This document shows, piece by piece, positions 11,823 through 25,110 of a stretch of 64,000 nucleotides of DNA. Position 1 is the first letter of the stretch. Every line of letters starts with the position of its first letter. The notes beneath the pieces are model-generated. The model saw nothing but the letters and a program-made list of their open reading frames with translations, did no database searches and was not told where the DNA came from. Source of the stretch: Bactericera cockerelli (taxonomy: Eukaryota; Arthropoda; Insecta; Hemiptera; Triozidae); NCBI GenBank assembly GCA_024516035.1, contig CM044963.1:22223619-22287618 (forward strand), written 5' to 3'. Position numbers and translations under genes: made by a program.

Positions 11823-13805
11823 CAGGGTGTAACAGACTAAATGTAAAATCTCTTAAGAGGTGGTAGTATAGATCATTTCCAAGCATTAATGTTCTATAAC
11901 ACTTTTGATTTAACTCAGTGGTTCTCGAGATATTATTTTTTTGAATTATTTTTACAAGTCCCCTGCCGCTCGACAAAGAATGGCATCTAACTCCGTAAAT
12001 ACAGTAGATGAAGCAATAAATTTAAGATAACAATATTTCACTATTATTTAGACTAGATTTATTCTTAAAAAGTGCACACGTACTGAAAAAAATCGGCAGC
12101 AGCGGAAAATTTATCGCGAACATGAAATCCACCTGAAACTTCAGCCGCCATTTTTCTCAAAATACTGCCCTCATAAAGTATTGGTTTCATTTATTTAAAA
12201 ACTTGCTTGAAGTCTTATCTTTCAGAAAGTATGACACACTTGATATAAAACTTTCATTTTTTATTGAAACCAAGAGAAACTAAAAAAAAAGTCAGTCAGT
12301 ACTACTAACTGTACCTACTAGGCTACCATCCTACCTTTACCTAAGGAAACTAATTTTTTTCTTCAATTTGACAAATTATGGTTGTCATTTACTTTCCAAC
12401 GGCCCAAAAAAATTAGCCTCAGTCGATTCATTGATTAGGCTGCGGACTCTTAACTTGGGAGGTCACTGGTTCGAGTCTCAAGTATGGCAAATATTCAGTA
12501 AGACGAGTTTAAGCTATTGTGACACCACGATCCTGATTAATTGACCTTAATATTTTAGTATGTATGTATGGTTTTTATTTGTGGTGAAGCACAAGGCCTC
12601 TTCACATTTTTTGTGGGTAGCGCAGCATTACTAAGAGCCTCCTTTACTTTTCGAATTATTCTATTACATTAATTTCTTTTTACTCTGGTAATGCCGCCAC
12701 TGGTCGTTACTCATACAAGTAACTACTCATTTTTCCTCACGAGGTATGAGTGGACCCCGAACATCCAAGTACAGAGCAGAAAAACTCCTGTCCCGCTGGG
12801 GATCGAACCCTGGTCACCATACGTGCAACGCCTAGCCGCTAACTCACTCTGCCACGGTGGCTACTAATTGACCTTAAATTTTAGAATTCCATGTGTTTTA
12901 TTAAAATTCGGTACCTACTAACATAATAATTTGTACCTCTATGTACCAACCTAATATGAATGTTCAGTATTTACCGTACCACCTTTACCTGTGGGTGTTA
13001 ACTATGTAGGTACATTGTTATGTTTCATTTCATTCAAACCATTTTATCATTGAGACCCTTTCCTCTTATGAACAAATGAACAATTACGATTAATATTGAT
13101 TTCTGAAGCACCACAGCTAAAAGTATCATACATGGATACGTACATACTAATTAGCCCACACTTGAGACTCGAACCAGTGACCTCCAAGTTAAGATTCTAC
13201 TGAGGCAAACTTTTGAGCCGTTGGAAAATAAATGGCAACCATAATTTGTCAAATTGAAGAAAAAAATTTGTTCCCTAGGTAAAAGTAGGATGGTAGCCTA
13301 GTAGGTACAGTTAGTAGTACGACTGACTTTTTTTTTAGTTTCTCTTGGTTTCAAATAAAAAATGAAAGTTTTTATATCAAGTGTGTCTACTTTCTGAAAG
13401 ATAAGACTTCAAGCAAGTTTTTACATAAATGAAACCAATACTTTATGAGGGCAGTATTTTGAGAAAATGGCGGCTGAAGTTTCAGGTGGATTTCATGTTC
13501 GCGATAAATTTCCGCTGCTGCCGATTTTTTTTCAGTACGAGTGCACTTTTTAAGAATAAATCTAGTCTAAATAATAGTGAAATATTGTTATCTTATGGAA
13601 AAAGTTAAATCTATTGCTTCATCTACTGTATTTACGGAGTTAGATGCCATTCTTTGTCGAGCGGCAGGGGACTTGTAAAAAAATTCAAAAAAATAATATC
13701 TCGAGAACCCATGAGTTAAATCAAAAGTGTTATAGAATATTAATGGTTGGAAATGATCTATACTACCACCCCTTAAGAGATTTACATTTAGTCTGTTACA
13801 CCCTG
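11823..13805. mobile_element. Long inverted-repeat (foldback) element with CAGGGTGTAACAGAC ends
   Basis: The left arm 11823-12490 and right arm 13160-13805 are inverted copies of each other, about 650 bases each. Both outer ends read CAGGGTGTAACAGACTAAAT and are flanked by TA (11821-11822 and 13806-13807). The arms share, for example, GGATTTCATGTTCGCGATAA in inverse. A family B SINE head lies in both arms, so it was present before the arms were duplicated or is copied with them. The spacer holds a family C SINE. No transposase frame is seen. Confidence 0.85.
12555..12865 (-). mobile_element. tRNA-derived SINE, family C
   Basis: On the minus strand the head runs GCCACCGTGGCAGAGTGAGT then TAGCGGCTAGGCGTTGCACG, with B box GGGTTCGATCCCCAGC. 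The body includes GGTCCACTCATACCTCGTGA. It sits between the arms of the foldback element. Confidence 0.8.
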
Positions 13806-14039
13806 TATAGAGATATTTATACATATTATGGTAATAAAGATTATTAATATGGGCTAGCAGTATTAGCAAACATAGAAGTATTAAAGTGTTAATAACGAGA
13901 TGTTGATATTTGATCCGGTAATTAAGCAATGTTCTCAACGACCAACGCTTTCGGGAAAGGACAGCAGGAACCTGGGCTGCTGCCTTGATCCCATTGGATA
14001 AACAATTTGGAAAATTTGTCACTTTCTGCCCCAAGGAAA

Positions 14040-17000
14040 GGATAATTACGGGTTTTCCCGTAAAATTTTCCCAAGCGTTTGTCCTGGTTTATTTTTGGGG
14101 GGAAAAAAAAAAAAAAAAATAATTATTATTTGAATTATTTTTTTTATATTGTTATGAAATACTTATTCGAATAGATTCACAAGGGACTTACGTTTTTGAG
14201 GAATACTTCTGGAACGTGCGCACGGCGTGTTTGGAGTCTACAACAACCAAAAAAATTCATTAAAATAAATCCTAGAAGTATGGTCACAAAAAGGACCATC
14301 CTTTGCTAGTAGAGTTAAACCCTGTACCAGAAAGGGATCCAAGAAGAATGCCTGATACAAAAATCAATTCCTTTTAAGTAGAAAAGTATTAAAAAAAAAT
14401 GGATTTCAAAATTCCGTTTTTAAAATTTAGAAAATAATTCATTTCCAATATATTAATTTGCATTTACTAATTTAGTATATCCCTTCAGGAGCAAACGTAA
14501 ATTTTGGGGTAAAACAGATACGTACCATCAGTCAAATGGGGTTGAGGTGACTTTATGACCTTTCAATAACGGGGGTTTGTTTAAGAAAAGATTATTTTTT
14601 TTCCACATTTCCCTAAAGTTAAATTGTTCCATTTTATAAGTAATAAAATTGGTATTATCCATTTTTTTTTAACTTTTCAATAATAAAATTTTTCATTAAA
14701 TATAATTCGTTATTTATAACCCGATAAAATATAAAGCCCCTTTTTCGATAAAAAAAGATTTTTTATTTAATTTTTTTTTAAAAGGAGGTTCAAACATCCT
14801 GGAAATAATTTTTTGTGTTTCTTTGTGTTTAAACATTTTGTGGAGCGCAAAAAAACTTTCCGACTATTATCCCCAAAATATTTTTGCCAAATTGCTCTGG
14901 TGGTCCCATTTAAAATATCAAATTTTCCCCACGGTATAAGGGACACCATGCCACAATCTACTTTAAAAAAACTCGTACGGTAACTTTTGATAATTTAAAA
15001 ATAGTTTAAAGTTTCCCCGGTTTTAATTTATTTTAAAAAATATTAAATTATACCCGATTAAAAAACCAAATTTTACAATAAATAAAAAATACACCACCAT
15101 TCCATTTCAATTTTTAGGCATGTTTATAAAAAACCATTTTACTTTTAAAAAAATTTAAAGAAAAGTGAGCCGTTTCGGAATTCCAGTTAAATTTGTAAAA
15201 ATAAATTTTTTAAAATTCCCCGGAAAATTAACAATAAAAATTATTTGTATATTCTGTTTTTTTTTTCACTTTTTAAAAATATTCACTAATTAAAACCCCC
15301 CTTTTTTAAAAAATTCCCTCAAAAAATTCTTCATTTAGTATTTAACACCTTGGTAAATGCAGTTTATCGCAGGAAAATTTAATGGAGTTGTGGTCCCAAC
15401 CCCCAATAAAGGGTAGGCGATTTTTTGAACCCCCCTGACCAAAACCCAAAACCCCCCTAGGTTTTTGGGTTTTTTAAAAAAAGAAAAACCCTTATTAAAA
15501 TTAAATTTCCTAGAATCTTTTTACTGGAAAAAAAAAACCTTTCCTTTAGTTTAAATTTTTTCCCCCCCGTTCCCGAGGGACCGTAAAAAAAAAAAAATTT
15601 TTTTTTAAGGAATTTTAGTTTTGGGAAAAAAATTTTTTTCCCCAAATATAAACAAACACCCAAAATTTTTGTGTTAGGAAAAACGGTTTCTTTCATGACG
15701 CACCCTCGTAAGGGACTTAAAAATTTTTATAAACCTTAAAGAAGGAATCATTAAAAAAAGGGTTATTTTTTTTCCTTTTAAAAAAAAAATTCTTTTTAAA
15801 GAAAAATGAATAAAATTCTTTGAAAATATCAATTTTTTAAAATTTCATTTTTCAAATAAAAAAATTTTCCAAAATTTTAAAATTGAAAACGGAATATTGG
15901 GGCTTTTGAAAAAAAAAGATTTTTTGCCCAAATTTTAATTTTTAAGTTCGGAACGTCAAACCCCCTTTACCAAATTTGGTTTTTTCCGTCTGTCGGTTGC
16001 GTTTTAAACGATTCCTTTTTAAGCCAATTTCTGGAAACTACTCCCGTTTTGATGAAATGCACAATCCCAGGAATTTGCAGAAGTCCCATTTATAAATACG
16101 AATTTGATAAGCGACTCTGGGTGAAAACCATGCGGACCACTTAACTTTTTACCCAAATGCTAATATTCGGGAAGGTAAATTTAAAGAAATTTTGTAAGAA
16201 TATGCATATTATGTTTGAAGTTAGATTTTTTATTTATAATATATATTATTTTTGCCATATTCCAGGGAACATAGCCTAGAATTTTCTCACGGTAAATAAC
16301 ACTGAAAAACAATCTAGGTAACCCTGACGTACATTTTGATAAAAAATAATTTTTAGATCCTAGATGCTTAAAACATTACCTAATAACATTAGAAGAAAAC
16401 GCATTAGGTTTCCACATAAAATAATTATCAATATAACTAAAACGGACGATGCACTTATAAAGCATTTCACTTAAAGTTACATTTGTCATATAATGCAGTT
16501 CGGATTTTTTTTTTTTTTCATTTAGAAAATTCACTAGTATAATTATAGATACCCCACTTAGAAAAATTCCGTCAAAAAAGTTTCCTGTAAAAAATCACGT
16601 GGACCTAACACCCACTCATTGCTTTGATCGCGGTAGCGGTGGACTTGTAATCTGGAGGTTTGGTGGTTCGAGTACCAAGTTAAGTAAAATTAGTAAAGCG
16701 TTTGAGTAATGTATTGGGGATTTGCACACATGTAACTTTTATTTGGATCGTTCTATTTCAAATGTAATAAACAATTAGTATCATTTACCAAATAATTATA
16801 TTTAAATAAAAACATAGGCTTTAATATTTTTTAACCAATCAACAATAAATTATTAACAAGGAAACAAAATTATAAATTAAATTTTCGTGATTAAAAGAGT
16901 GCACCAATACCGGCCCTGATATTGACAGACTTAACTCAAACCCCTCCAGGTTAAGTCCGGCGCAAAACCAATCCAATAATTGAAGAATTTACTTTTTTTT

Positions 17001-20000
17001 TTTCTTCTTGGAAATCCAGGGGTCGACCATTGAAACTCAAGAGGCTAGGGACTATTGTAGGAGTTAGGTCTTCGTTATGGGGGAATTATAAGTATATTAC
17101 AGCAATCCTCTTCCACCCAACACTTAACCTCGTGAGTAAACCTGAAATGTAGAATTATTAGTAAATGTGTTAGCACATTGAATTATAAGTTTGGACAAGT
17201 GAAATTACAATTTTTTTTAAGAATGACGGAAAACATGATTTATAAAATTTACTACTATTAGGTGTGAAAATTAAAAGTATTCAAAACATAGTATTGAAAT
17301 TAATGAAGCTTAAAGCTTCTAGTCTGGCTAAATCTACATGGGAAGCCGAAGTATTCAAGAACAATTTTGTAATAACCTTTCAATTTTCATAGGACTAGTA
17401 CAAAATCGGTATTCAGTCAGAAGAAATAATAATTAGAGAAAGGTAACAACAGGAGGTTAAATGCTCAAAGCTTTTCACTAACACCTAAGACTATTATGTG
17501 GTCACAACCAAATTAGGGAATTGACATGACTTTGATTGCCAGTAGGGCCCCCCCCCCCAAAAATTTTACAAAGGTTTTAAATAAAAACTGCCGGGTATTT
17601 CCTCTAAAATTTTGGCTTTTCCTTTTGCATCGATAAGATGTTAATTTACCTGTTTTTTTTTCCATACCACACATGCCGGGACTTTAGACTTTTTAGTCTC
17701 GGGCCAGGGGCCCGGTCGAGCTGCGGGGCGCAGCACCCCCCCCCAAAAGAAAAGAAACCCACCCCCCCCCAAACAGAAAAGAAACTCCACACCCCCAAAC
17801 AGAAAAGAAACTCCAGCACCCCCAACAGAAAAGAAACTCCACACCCCCAAACAGAAAAGAAAAACCCCCACCCCCAAACCCAAAAAAAAAACCCAAACAC
17901 CCCCCCCAAAAAAAAAAAACCCAGCACCCCCCCTCCCAAACAGAAAAAAAACCCCCCCCAAAACCCCCCCCCCGCACCCCCGACAAAAAAGAAAAAACCC
18001 AAAAAAAAAAAAAAAATCCACACTCTCAACAGAAAAAAATTTCCCGCACCCCCCAGACAAAAAGAAACTCCAGCACTCTCAAACAAAAAGAAATTCCACA
18101 CCCCCAACAAAAAAAAACTCCAGCACCCCAAACAAAAAGACACACCACACTTTCAGACGAAAAAAAACCCAGCAACCCCAGAAGAAAAGAAAATCCAGCA
18201 CCCCCAACGAAAAAGGAAAGAGAAGATTTTTCAAAGAAAAAAAATAGAAAAAAAGATCACCTAAAATCCCAAAATCCCATATTAGGCCGATTTTTGGGGC
18301 AGCACCCCCAAAAACATTTTTTCCCACCCCGGGGCCCCCCCTGGTCTCGACCGTAAAAGACATAAGTATTCAAATAGGACAGTAAGTCCGTAAAGTGTGG
18401 GTTTTTTCCCGGGGAACCCATGCACGTAAAACTCTAAACCAGGATGAATTCCACGAGAATCCGAGGGTTTTCCCTTCGAGTCAATAGATTTATTTTGCTT
18501 GTGTAAATTATTTGATTTGTTTATGTCATTTACGGGAAAATCTCATCATCACATAGGGTCGCGTCATCGGAACGAGGTAGCCCCGACTCGCGGAATGACT
18601 CACCTTCACCACTGCTACAGTATTTTCAAAAAGGGGCCACCCCTCGTAACTTTGAACGCGACGAAATTTTTCAATTCTGTAAAGTCCTAAGTAAGAAAGT
18701 GCCCTATGGCCCACCGTGGTCAATTTTTTTTGGCCCCTTTTGGCCCCTTCCGGGTTTTAGGCCATATTTTTTCATTTTCTCGAAATTTTTTAAAAGGAAA
18801 GCTATATTTTTTACCTGTTTAATAAAGTCCAATTAGGCGAGTATAATGAGCTTTTTTAAAAATTTTTAAAAACCTTACAGGGGCGAGTAGTAGGGGGCAA
18901 GTTTCCAAAAGTTTCACCTGATTTCACGTTTTTTGATTTTTTAGTACTTTTTTTTTATTTTCAAAGGGTTTAAAATATTGTTTTAAAACCCCCAATGAAA
19001 TCAAAAAAAATTCTTGTTTCTTCTAATCAGGGTCATATAAGTTTTTGTAAAATGCTTTTTTTCTCACTCAATTTTTTTCCAAAATTAAGGGTGTTCTCAA
19101 AATTTGCATTTTTAGGGGTGAAATCTGCTACATATTTTTTTTTATGCTTGAAATCGAAAAAAAACTTAACGAAGAACGTTTAAACAAAAAAAAGCCTTTT
19201 AACCTGCAATTTTTTTTACGACAGGGCCCGGGTAAAGGGGTGAATTTCGTATTGGTTTTTTTTTTTTGTTTGAGGAAACAAAAATTTGGCAAGAAAATAA
19301 AAATATCTAATAAGGGAATAATATTTAAATAAACATAACTAAATGCAAATTTAAATAAAATTTTATTTCTTCTAAATCATGCCGGATATATTTTTTTTTT
19401 TTTTTTTTTCTCTCTTTTTTTTTCACTTTAAAAATTTTCAAGTTTATCAAAAAAAATTACGATAATGCGCTTTAAAGTGGGCCCAGGGGGTCCCCTCTTG
19501 AGAAAATTTTAGTTGGAAGTTGGTTAAATCTGTAGAAAACACACGTCAACCCTTTCGGGAGTCATCCGAGGGCGGTTTGAAGCAACGATTCTGTAGGATC
19601 ACCGAATTTAAGCAACGTCCGCAGGAAAAACTTCGTGAGCTGGCATTCCGGCCAACCAGGCTGGGTGAATAAATGGTTTTTTGCATTTTTTTGAGTTTCT
19701 TTTCGAAGGAGGGTAAACCCCTTTTGATATGACCAAGCATTAAACGCCCATATTAAACCCAAAAAAAAAAAATCATACTGGGGTTTCTATAAGAATACCA
19801 GGTCCTTAAAAAAAAATCTAATTATCTCAAATTTAAGAGAATAAATACCAGTCAAGTATCAAACCTTTAGGGGGAAAATTAAAAACCCAAATTCAATTAA
19901 ATTTTTAAAAAGGAGAAAAGAGAGAGAGAGAAAAAAAAAGAAAAAATTATCCCACTGATTAAAAGAAATAAATTTTTTATTTAATTTTTGCATTTATAAT

Positions 20001-20583
20001 GTTTATTAAAATTTACCCTTATTAATATTATTAATTTTCTATGCCAATTGTGTTTCCTCAAAAACAAAAAAAAACCAAACAAAAACCCCACTTTACCGGA
20101 CACGTCGTAAAAAACTAGCAGGTTAAATGGCTTTTTTTTTGATCAATCGCTTCCTGTTAGTTTTCTTTCGATTTCAACATAAAAAACAAGTCACTCAGAC
20201 TTTCACCTTAAAAATGCCAATTTCGAGAACAACCATTAAATTTTTGGAAAAAATGACGTGAGAAAAAAAGCATTTTTACAAAAACCTTACTATACCCGAT
20301 TGAATAAACAAAAATATTTTTTTTTATTTCATATGGTTAAAACAATATTTTGAACCTAGAAAATGAAAAAAGTACTAAAAAATCTAACAAACGCTAAAAA
20401 AACGTGTAACATTTTGAAAAATTGCACCCCCCTACTCCGCCCCTATAAGTTTTTTAAAATTTTAAAAGCCATATAAACCCAAACCCAACTTTGGGCTTTT
20501 AAATTAAAAGAAAAAAAATATAGCATTCCATTTAAAATTTTTGAGAAAAAAAAAAAAATATGGGGCCCAAAAGCTGGAAGGGC
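14040..20583. other. Low-quality sequence before the assembly gap
   Basis: Homopolymers are swollen or lost throughout (runs of A, T, C and G such as AAACCCCCCTAGG followed by long T and A runs), unlike either side. From about 18610 to 20583 it is a corrupted version of the palindrome at 20694-23260: GGATCACCGAATTTAAGCAA at 19.6 kb against GGATCACCGAAGTTAAGCAA at 21.6 kb. A family B SINE is recognisable at 16620-16780 and an A-family fragment near 17430-17510. Any upstream exons of the Tudor gene here would be hard to see. Confidence 0.75.
17740..18230. repeat. A/C-rich tandem repeat, about 25-30-bp unit
   Basis: Repeats of CCCCCAAACAGAAAAGAAAC with TCCA(G)CA linkers, many damaged. The 208-codon frame over it is composition only. 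Confidence 0.75.
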
Positions 20584-20693
20584 NNNNNNNNNNNNNNNNN
20601 NNNNNNNNNNNNNNNNNNNNNNNNNNNNNNNNNNNNNNNNNNNNNNNNNNNNNNNNNNNNNNNNNNNNNNNNNNNNNNNNNNNTGTGGTCATA
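20584..20693. other. Assembly gap, 110 N
   Basis: A run of N. The sequence to its right repeats sequence seen, with errors, to its left. Confidence 0.99.
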
Positions 20694-21366
20694 TTTATTT
20701 TTGGCCCCGGTCGGCCCTTCCGGCTTTTAGGCAATATTTTTTCATTTTTCTCGAGAATTTTAAATGGAATGCTATATTTTTTATTCCTGTTAATTAAAGT
20801 CCAAGTTAGGCTGAGTATAATAAGCTTTTAAAATTTTCAAAAACCTTATCAGGGGCGGAGCTAGTAGGGTGCAAGGTTCAAAACTGTTACACGCTGTATT
20901 TTAGCGTTAGTTAGATTTTTTAGTACTTTTTCTATTTTCATAGGTTCAAAATATTGTTTTACACCATATGAAATTAAAAAAATATTCTTGTTTACATGTA
21001 ATCAGGGTCATAGTAAGGTTTTTGTAAAAGTACTTTTTTCTCACGTCAATTTTTCCGTAAATTCATGGTGTTCTCGAAATTGGCATTTTTAGAGGTGAAA
21101 GTCTGCAGTGACATATGTTTTTTATGATTGAAACCAAAAGAAAACTTAACGGAGAAGCGATTAAGATCATAAAAAAAGCCATTTAACCTGCTAGTTTTTT
21201 CAGGACAGTGTCCGGTAAAGTGGGTGAATTTCGTATTGGATTTTTTGTTGTTGAGGAAACACAATTGGCATAGAAAATAAATAATACCTAATAACGGAAT
21301 AATACTTCAATAAACATAACTAAATGCGAATATAAATGAAGATTATTTCTTCTAAATCAGTGCCGG

Positions 21367-21397
<31 letters not shown>

Positions 21398-23165
21398 CTC
21401 TCTCTCTCTTTTTTTCACTTTTCAAAGTTCAAGTTGTATCAAAAATAATTATCGGATAATGCTACTTCTAAAGTCGGCCTAGGGGTCCCCTCCTGAAACA
21501 ATTTTAGTTGGTAAGTTGGTAAAATCTTTAGAAAACACATTGTCAATCATTCTGGAGTCAGTCCGATGGCGCTTTGAATGCAACGATTCTTGTAGGATCA
21601 CCGAAGTTAAGCAACGTCCAGCGAGTTGAAGACTTCGTGATGCTGGCATTCCGGCCTAACCCGGGCTGGGTGAGATAAATGTGTTTAGCAGGTTGGTGAG
21701 TTTCCTGCGAATGGAGGGTAACACCCCCGTTTTGATATGACCATGCAGTTGAAACGCCATATTAAACCCAAATTAAAAAAAAAAAATCATACTGGTGTTG
21801 CTAGTAATGAATACCAGGTCTCTAAATAAAGGGCCATTTTTCTAGGTTGACTACCAAACTCTTTTTCTTTAAGGAAGATTTTTTGTGTAATTCTTTTATA
21901 AGGTATTATTTATTTTGTATACCAATATTGTATCCCAAAAAAAACCAGTAATTTCGTAATTTACACATTTCACCGGACTCAGTATGGAAAAACTAGTTTT
22001 CTTTTGTTTCAAAAAAATTGTGTTTTCTCAACAACAAAAAAATCTAATTATCTCAAAATTTAAGAAAAAAAAATACCAGGTCAAGTACCAAACTCTAGAG
22101 GGTGAAAATTAAAACAATTCAATTATTTTAATGAGGAGAAGAGACAGAGAGAGAGAGAAAAAAAATATATATCCGGCACTGATTTAGAAGAAATAATCTT
22201 CATTTATATTCGCATTTAGTTATGTTTATTGAAGTATTATTCCGTTATTAGGTATCCTACTTCGGTGATCCTACAAGAATCGTTGCATTCAAAGCGCCAT
22301 CGGACTGACTCCAGAATGATTGACAATGTGTTTTCTACAGATTTTACCAACTTACCAACTAAAATTGTTTCAGGAGGGGACCCCTAGGCCGACTTTAGAA
22401 GTAGCATTATCCGATAATTATTTTTGATACAACTTGAACTTTGAAAAGTGAAAAAAAGAGAGAGAGAGAAAAAAAAAAAAAAAAAAAAAAAAAATATCCG
22501 GCACTGATTTAGAAGAAATAATCTTCATTTATATTCGCATTTAGTTATGTTTATTGAAGTATTATTCCGTTATTAGGTATTATTTATTTTCTATGCCAAT
22601 TGTGTTTCCTCAACAACAAAAAATCCAATACGAAATTCACCCACTTTACCGGACACTGTCCTGAAAAAACTAGCAGGTTAAATGGCTTTTTTTATGATCT
22701 TAATCGCTTCTCCGTTAAGTTTTCTTTTGGTTTCAATCATAAAAAACATATGTCACTGCAGACTTTCACCTCTAAAAATGCCAATTTCGAGAACACCATG
22801 AATTTACGGAAAAATTGACGTGAGAAAAAAAGTACTTTTACAAAAACCTTACTATGACCCTGATTACATGTAAACAAGAATATTTTTTTAATTTCATATG
22901 GTGTAAAACAATATTTTGAACCTATGAAAATAGAAAAAGTACTAAAAAATCTAACTAACGCTAAAATACAGCGTGTAACAGTTTTGATAAGGTTTTTGAA
23001 AATTTTAAAAGCTTATTATACTCAGCCTAACTTGGACTTTAATTAACAGGAATAAAAAATATAGCATTCCATTTAAAATTCTCGAGAAAAATGAAAAAAT
23101 ATGGCCTAAAAGCCGGAAGGGCCGACCGGGGCCAAAAATAAATATGACCACAGGATGGGCCATAG
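20694..23165. repeat. Large inverted repeat, arms about 900 bases
   Basis: 20694-21613 and 22256-23150 are inverted copies: TGTGGTCATATTTATTTTTG at the left end matches its complement near 23150. An identical 72-codon frame appears on opposite strands in the two arms for this reason. The spacer holds the rest of a 5S-derived SINE and a duplicate of the arm segment ATCCGGCACTGATTTAGAAG. The left end is cut by the gap. It is either a foldback element or an inverted duplication. Confidence 0.85.
21535..21780 (+). mobile_element. 5S rRNA-derived SINE in the palindrome
   Basis: TAGGATCACCGAAGTTAAGC and ACGTCCAGCG, then the shared body CTGGCATTCCGGCCTAACCC and GTTTCCTGCGAATGGAGGGT. The inverted arm at 22256-22330 holds the 5S-like head only. 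Confidence 0.8.
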
Positions 23166-23261
23166 GGCACTTCCTATACTTAAGACTTTACAGAATTGAA
23201 AAATTCCGTCGCGTTCAAAAGTTACGAGGGGGTGGCCACCTTTTCTGAAACATACTGTAGA

Positions 23262-23655
23262 TCTATCGAAAGTATAATTTTTCTTTTTTATAACAACAAT
23301 GGGTCTAACAAATTTATAACATTACAAGGTTACGATAAGATTGGAAAATCAAAATCCGATTTTCATTTTCAAGAAAAATGACCAACTAAATTTGAAATCC
23401 TTCCAAAAAGACTGTGGGGGGTTTTTTCAACTGTTTTACTTTATACTAGTCTATATTCTACATCAATAAAGTATAGATCTATAGAAAGTATAATTTTTCT
23501 TTTTTATAACAACAATTGGTCTAACAAATTTATTAGATTACAAGGGTAAGATAAGATTGGAAAATCGGATTTTCATTGTGAAACGATTTCTCCAAGAAAA
23601 ATGACCAACTAAATTTGAAATCCTTCCAAAAGGACTGCGGGGGGGTTTTTTCCTA
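23262..23655 (+). repeat. Direct duplication, about 170-180 bases, two copies
   Basis: 23262-23433 and 23477-23655 share AGTATAATTTTTCTTTTTTA, GGTCTAACAAATTTAT and AAATGACCAACTAAATTTG; each ends in a G run then T run. Function unknown. Confidence 0.8.
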
Positions 23656-23664
23656 TTATTGTTA

Positions 23665-23835
23665 TGAGATATAGTCTGGCTGGGGGACTATAAACAGGGA
23701 GTAGACCAGCATTGGCTTGGTTCTGGGGGCCCTTGTCAATTATTAGCCTCCTTGTAAAGACAGTGGTAGAAGTGCTGGGTCATTCCTCCACTGTCTGGCT
23801 ACCATCGTTCACGATGACGCCACCCTATGATGATA
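23665..23835 (+). mobile_element. Interspersed element H
   Basis: One tandem unit (GGGGACTATAAACAGGGAGT), then the body TTGGCTTGGTTCTGGGGGCC, TTAGCCTCCTTGTAAAGACA, CATCGTTCACGATGACGCCA. Confidence 0.75.
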
Positions 23836-23916
23836 ACAAATTTATTAATGGGTAATATAAGAGTAGATAATCGTTTACGATTTTCTAATCAATAGTCAAA
23901 TCTAATCAATAGATAT

Positions 23917-25110
23917 GTTACAGGCCAAACTGTTTTTCAGGATAAACTAGTATATCCTAGGACAAACTAGTTTTTCCTGAGGGCGTCCGGATAAACTAGT
24001 TTATCCTAGGCCAAACTAGTTTATCCTAACGCATTTAGGATTAACTAGATTTTCCGGATTAAAATGTTTATATTTCAGTCCAAACTAATTTGTCCTAGGA
24101 CAAACTAGTTTATCCTAGGCACAACTGATTTTACAGTAAGCTTCATGATGCTGACAAAGTAACCTGTCTCAACTAGTCTGGCACACCGCACGTGTGATCT
24201 CGATGAACTTCTATTCAGTTACAATTTGTTTTTCGTGAGTCTTGTGCCCGGATCGACAAGTGTTTCTTTTCCTTTTTATACGTATTTATAATAATAATTT
24301 GTTCTTTAAATTTGTGTAATTCCCTATTTCACGTTTTTTTTTTTTTTTATTTTTATTTTTTAACCACCTTCCTATTCAAAGTGTTATGGATCAAAAAGAG
24401 TAGAGACAGATATTTTTGGAAGAAGTTTTGAGATTAGAAGATTCTAAGAATGAGACACATTACAATGTACTTACAAAGGAAAATTATTCAAAGCTCATTT
24501 TAGAAGTGGAGGAGGCTGAGAGTGTAGAGAAGAGATCCCCAATACAACAAAGGAGATTACAGTGATTTGGCGTGTTCAGCATCGGAAACGTCAAGAAACT
24601 AGTTTCACGATCCGAAGGAGCTGTCAAACACTATCTTACTATGGATGAGTGTATGACGTCATCGATTCTGCACATGTAGCAGTAGGACACGGTGGAAAAG
24701 ACAGACTTATTGGCAGAAACGTCTATGAGAAAAAATTCTAACCCGCTGGGGATCGAACCCAGGTCAACACTTACTTATATTTTGCATTTACCTTTATTTT
24801 ATTTCATTTTCTTCTTTTATTATTTGAAAATCAGATAAATAAAATAATATCTTATGCATGTAACTTTATTGTTATCATTTTCTTTTATTATTTGAAAATC
24901 AGTTGTGCCTTGGATAAACTAGTTTGTCCTAGGACAAACTAGTTTGGACTGAAATATAAGCATTTTAATCCGGAAAATCTAGTTTATCCTAAGTGCTTTA
25001 GGATAAACTAGTTTGGCCTAGGATAAACTAGTCTATCCGAACACCCTTAGGATAAACTAGTTTGTCCTAGGATATACTAGTTTATCCTGAAAAACAGTTT
25101 GGCCTGCAAC
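23917..25110. mobile_element. TIR transposon with AAACTAGTTT-palindrome termini and 6-bp TSD
   Basis: The element is flanked by a perfect direct repeat AGATAT (23911-23916 and 25111-25116). Its ends are inverted: GTTACAGGCCAAACTG at the left, CAGTTTGGCCTGCAAC at the right. The inverted arms are about 215 bases each, and inside each arm a short palindromic motif (TAGGACAAACTAGTTTATCC and variants) is repeated six to seven times. The middle holds a broken integrase-like frame and a fragment of a family C SINE near 24740. A 6-bp duplication fits a retrovirus-type integrase fold better than mariner or hAT. Confidence 0.85.
24390..24755 (+). pseudogene. Broken integrase-like (KRBA2-like) frame inside the TIR element
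   Basis: Translation with stops removed gives a region rich in E and K (THYNVLTKENYSKLI), then FGVFSIGNVKKLVS, then DVIDSAHVAVGHGGKDRLIG near 24655-24715. The H-x(3)-GHGGxDR pattern resembles the zinc-binding H2C2 region in front of retrovirus-type integrase domains found in KRAB-A-domain-2-like proteins of insects. In-frame stops near 24406 and 24562 and a frame change near 24650 break it; no DDE core is seen. Confidence 0.55.

Noticed and set aside
17638..18264. 208-codon frame rich in K, P, T
   Set aside because: Homopolymer-damaged A/C repeat; no conserved motif.
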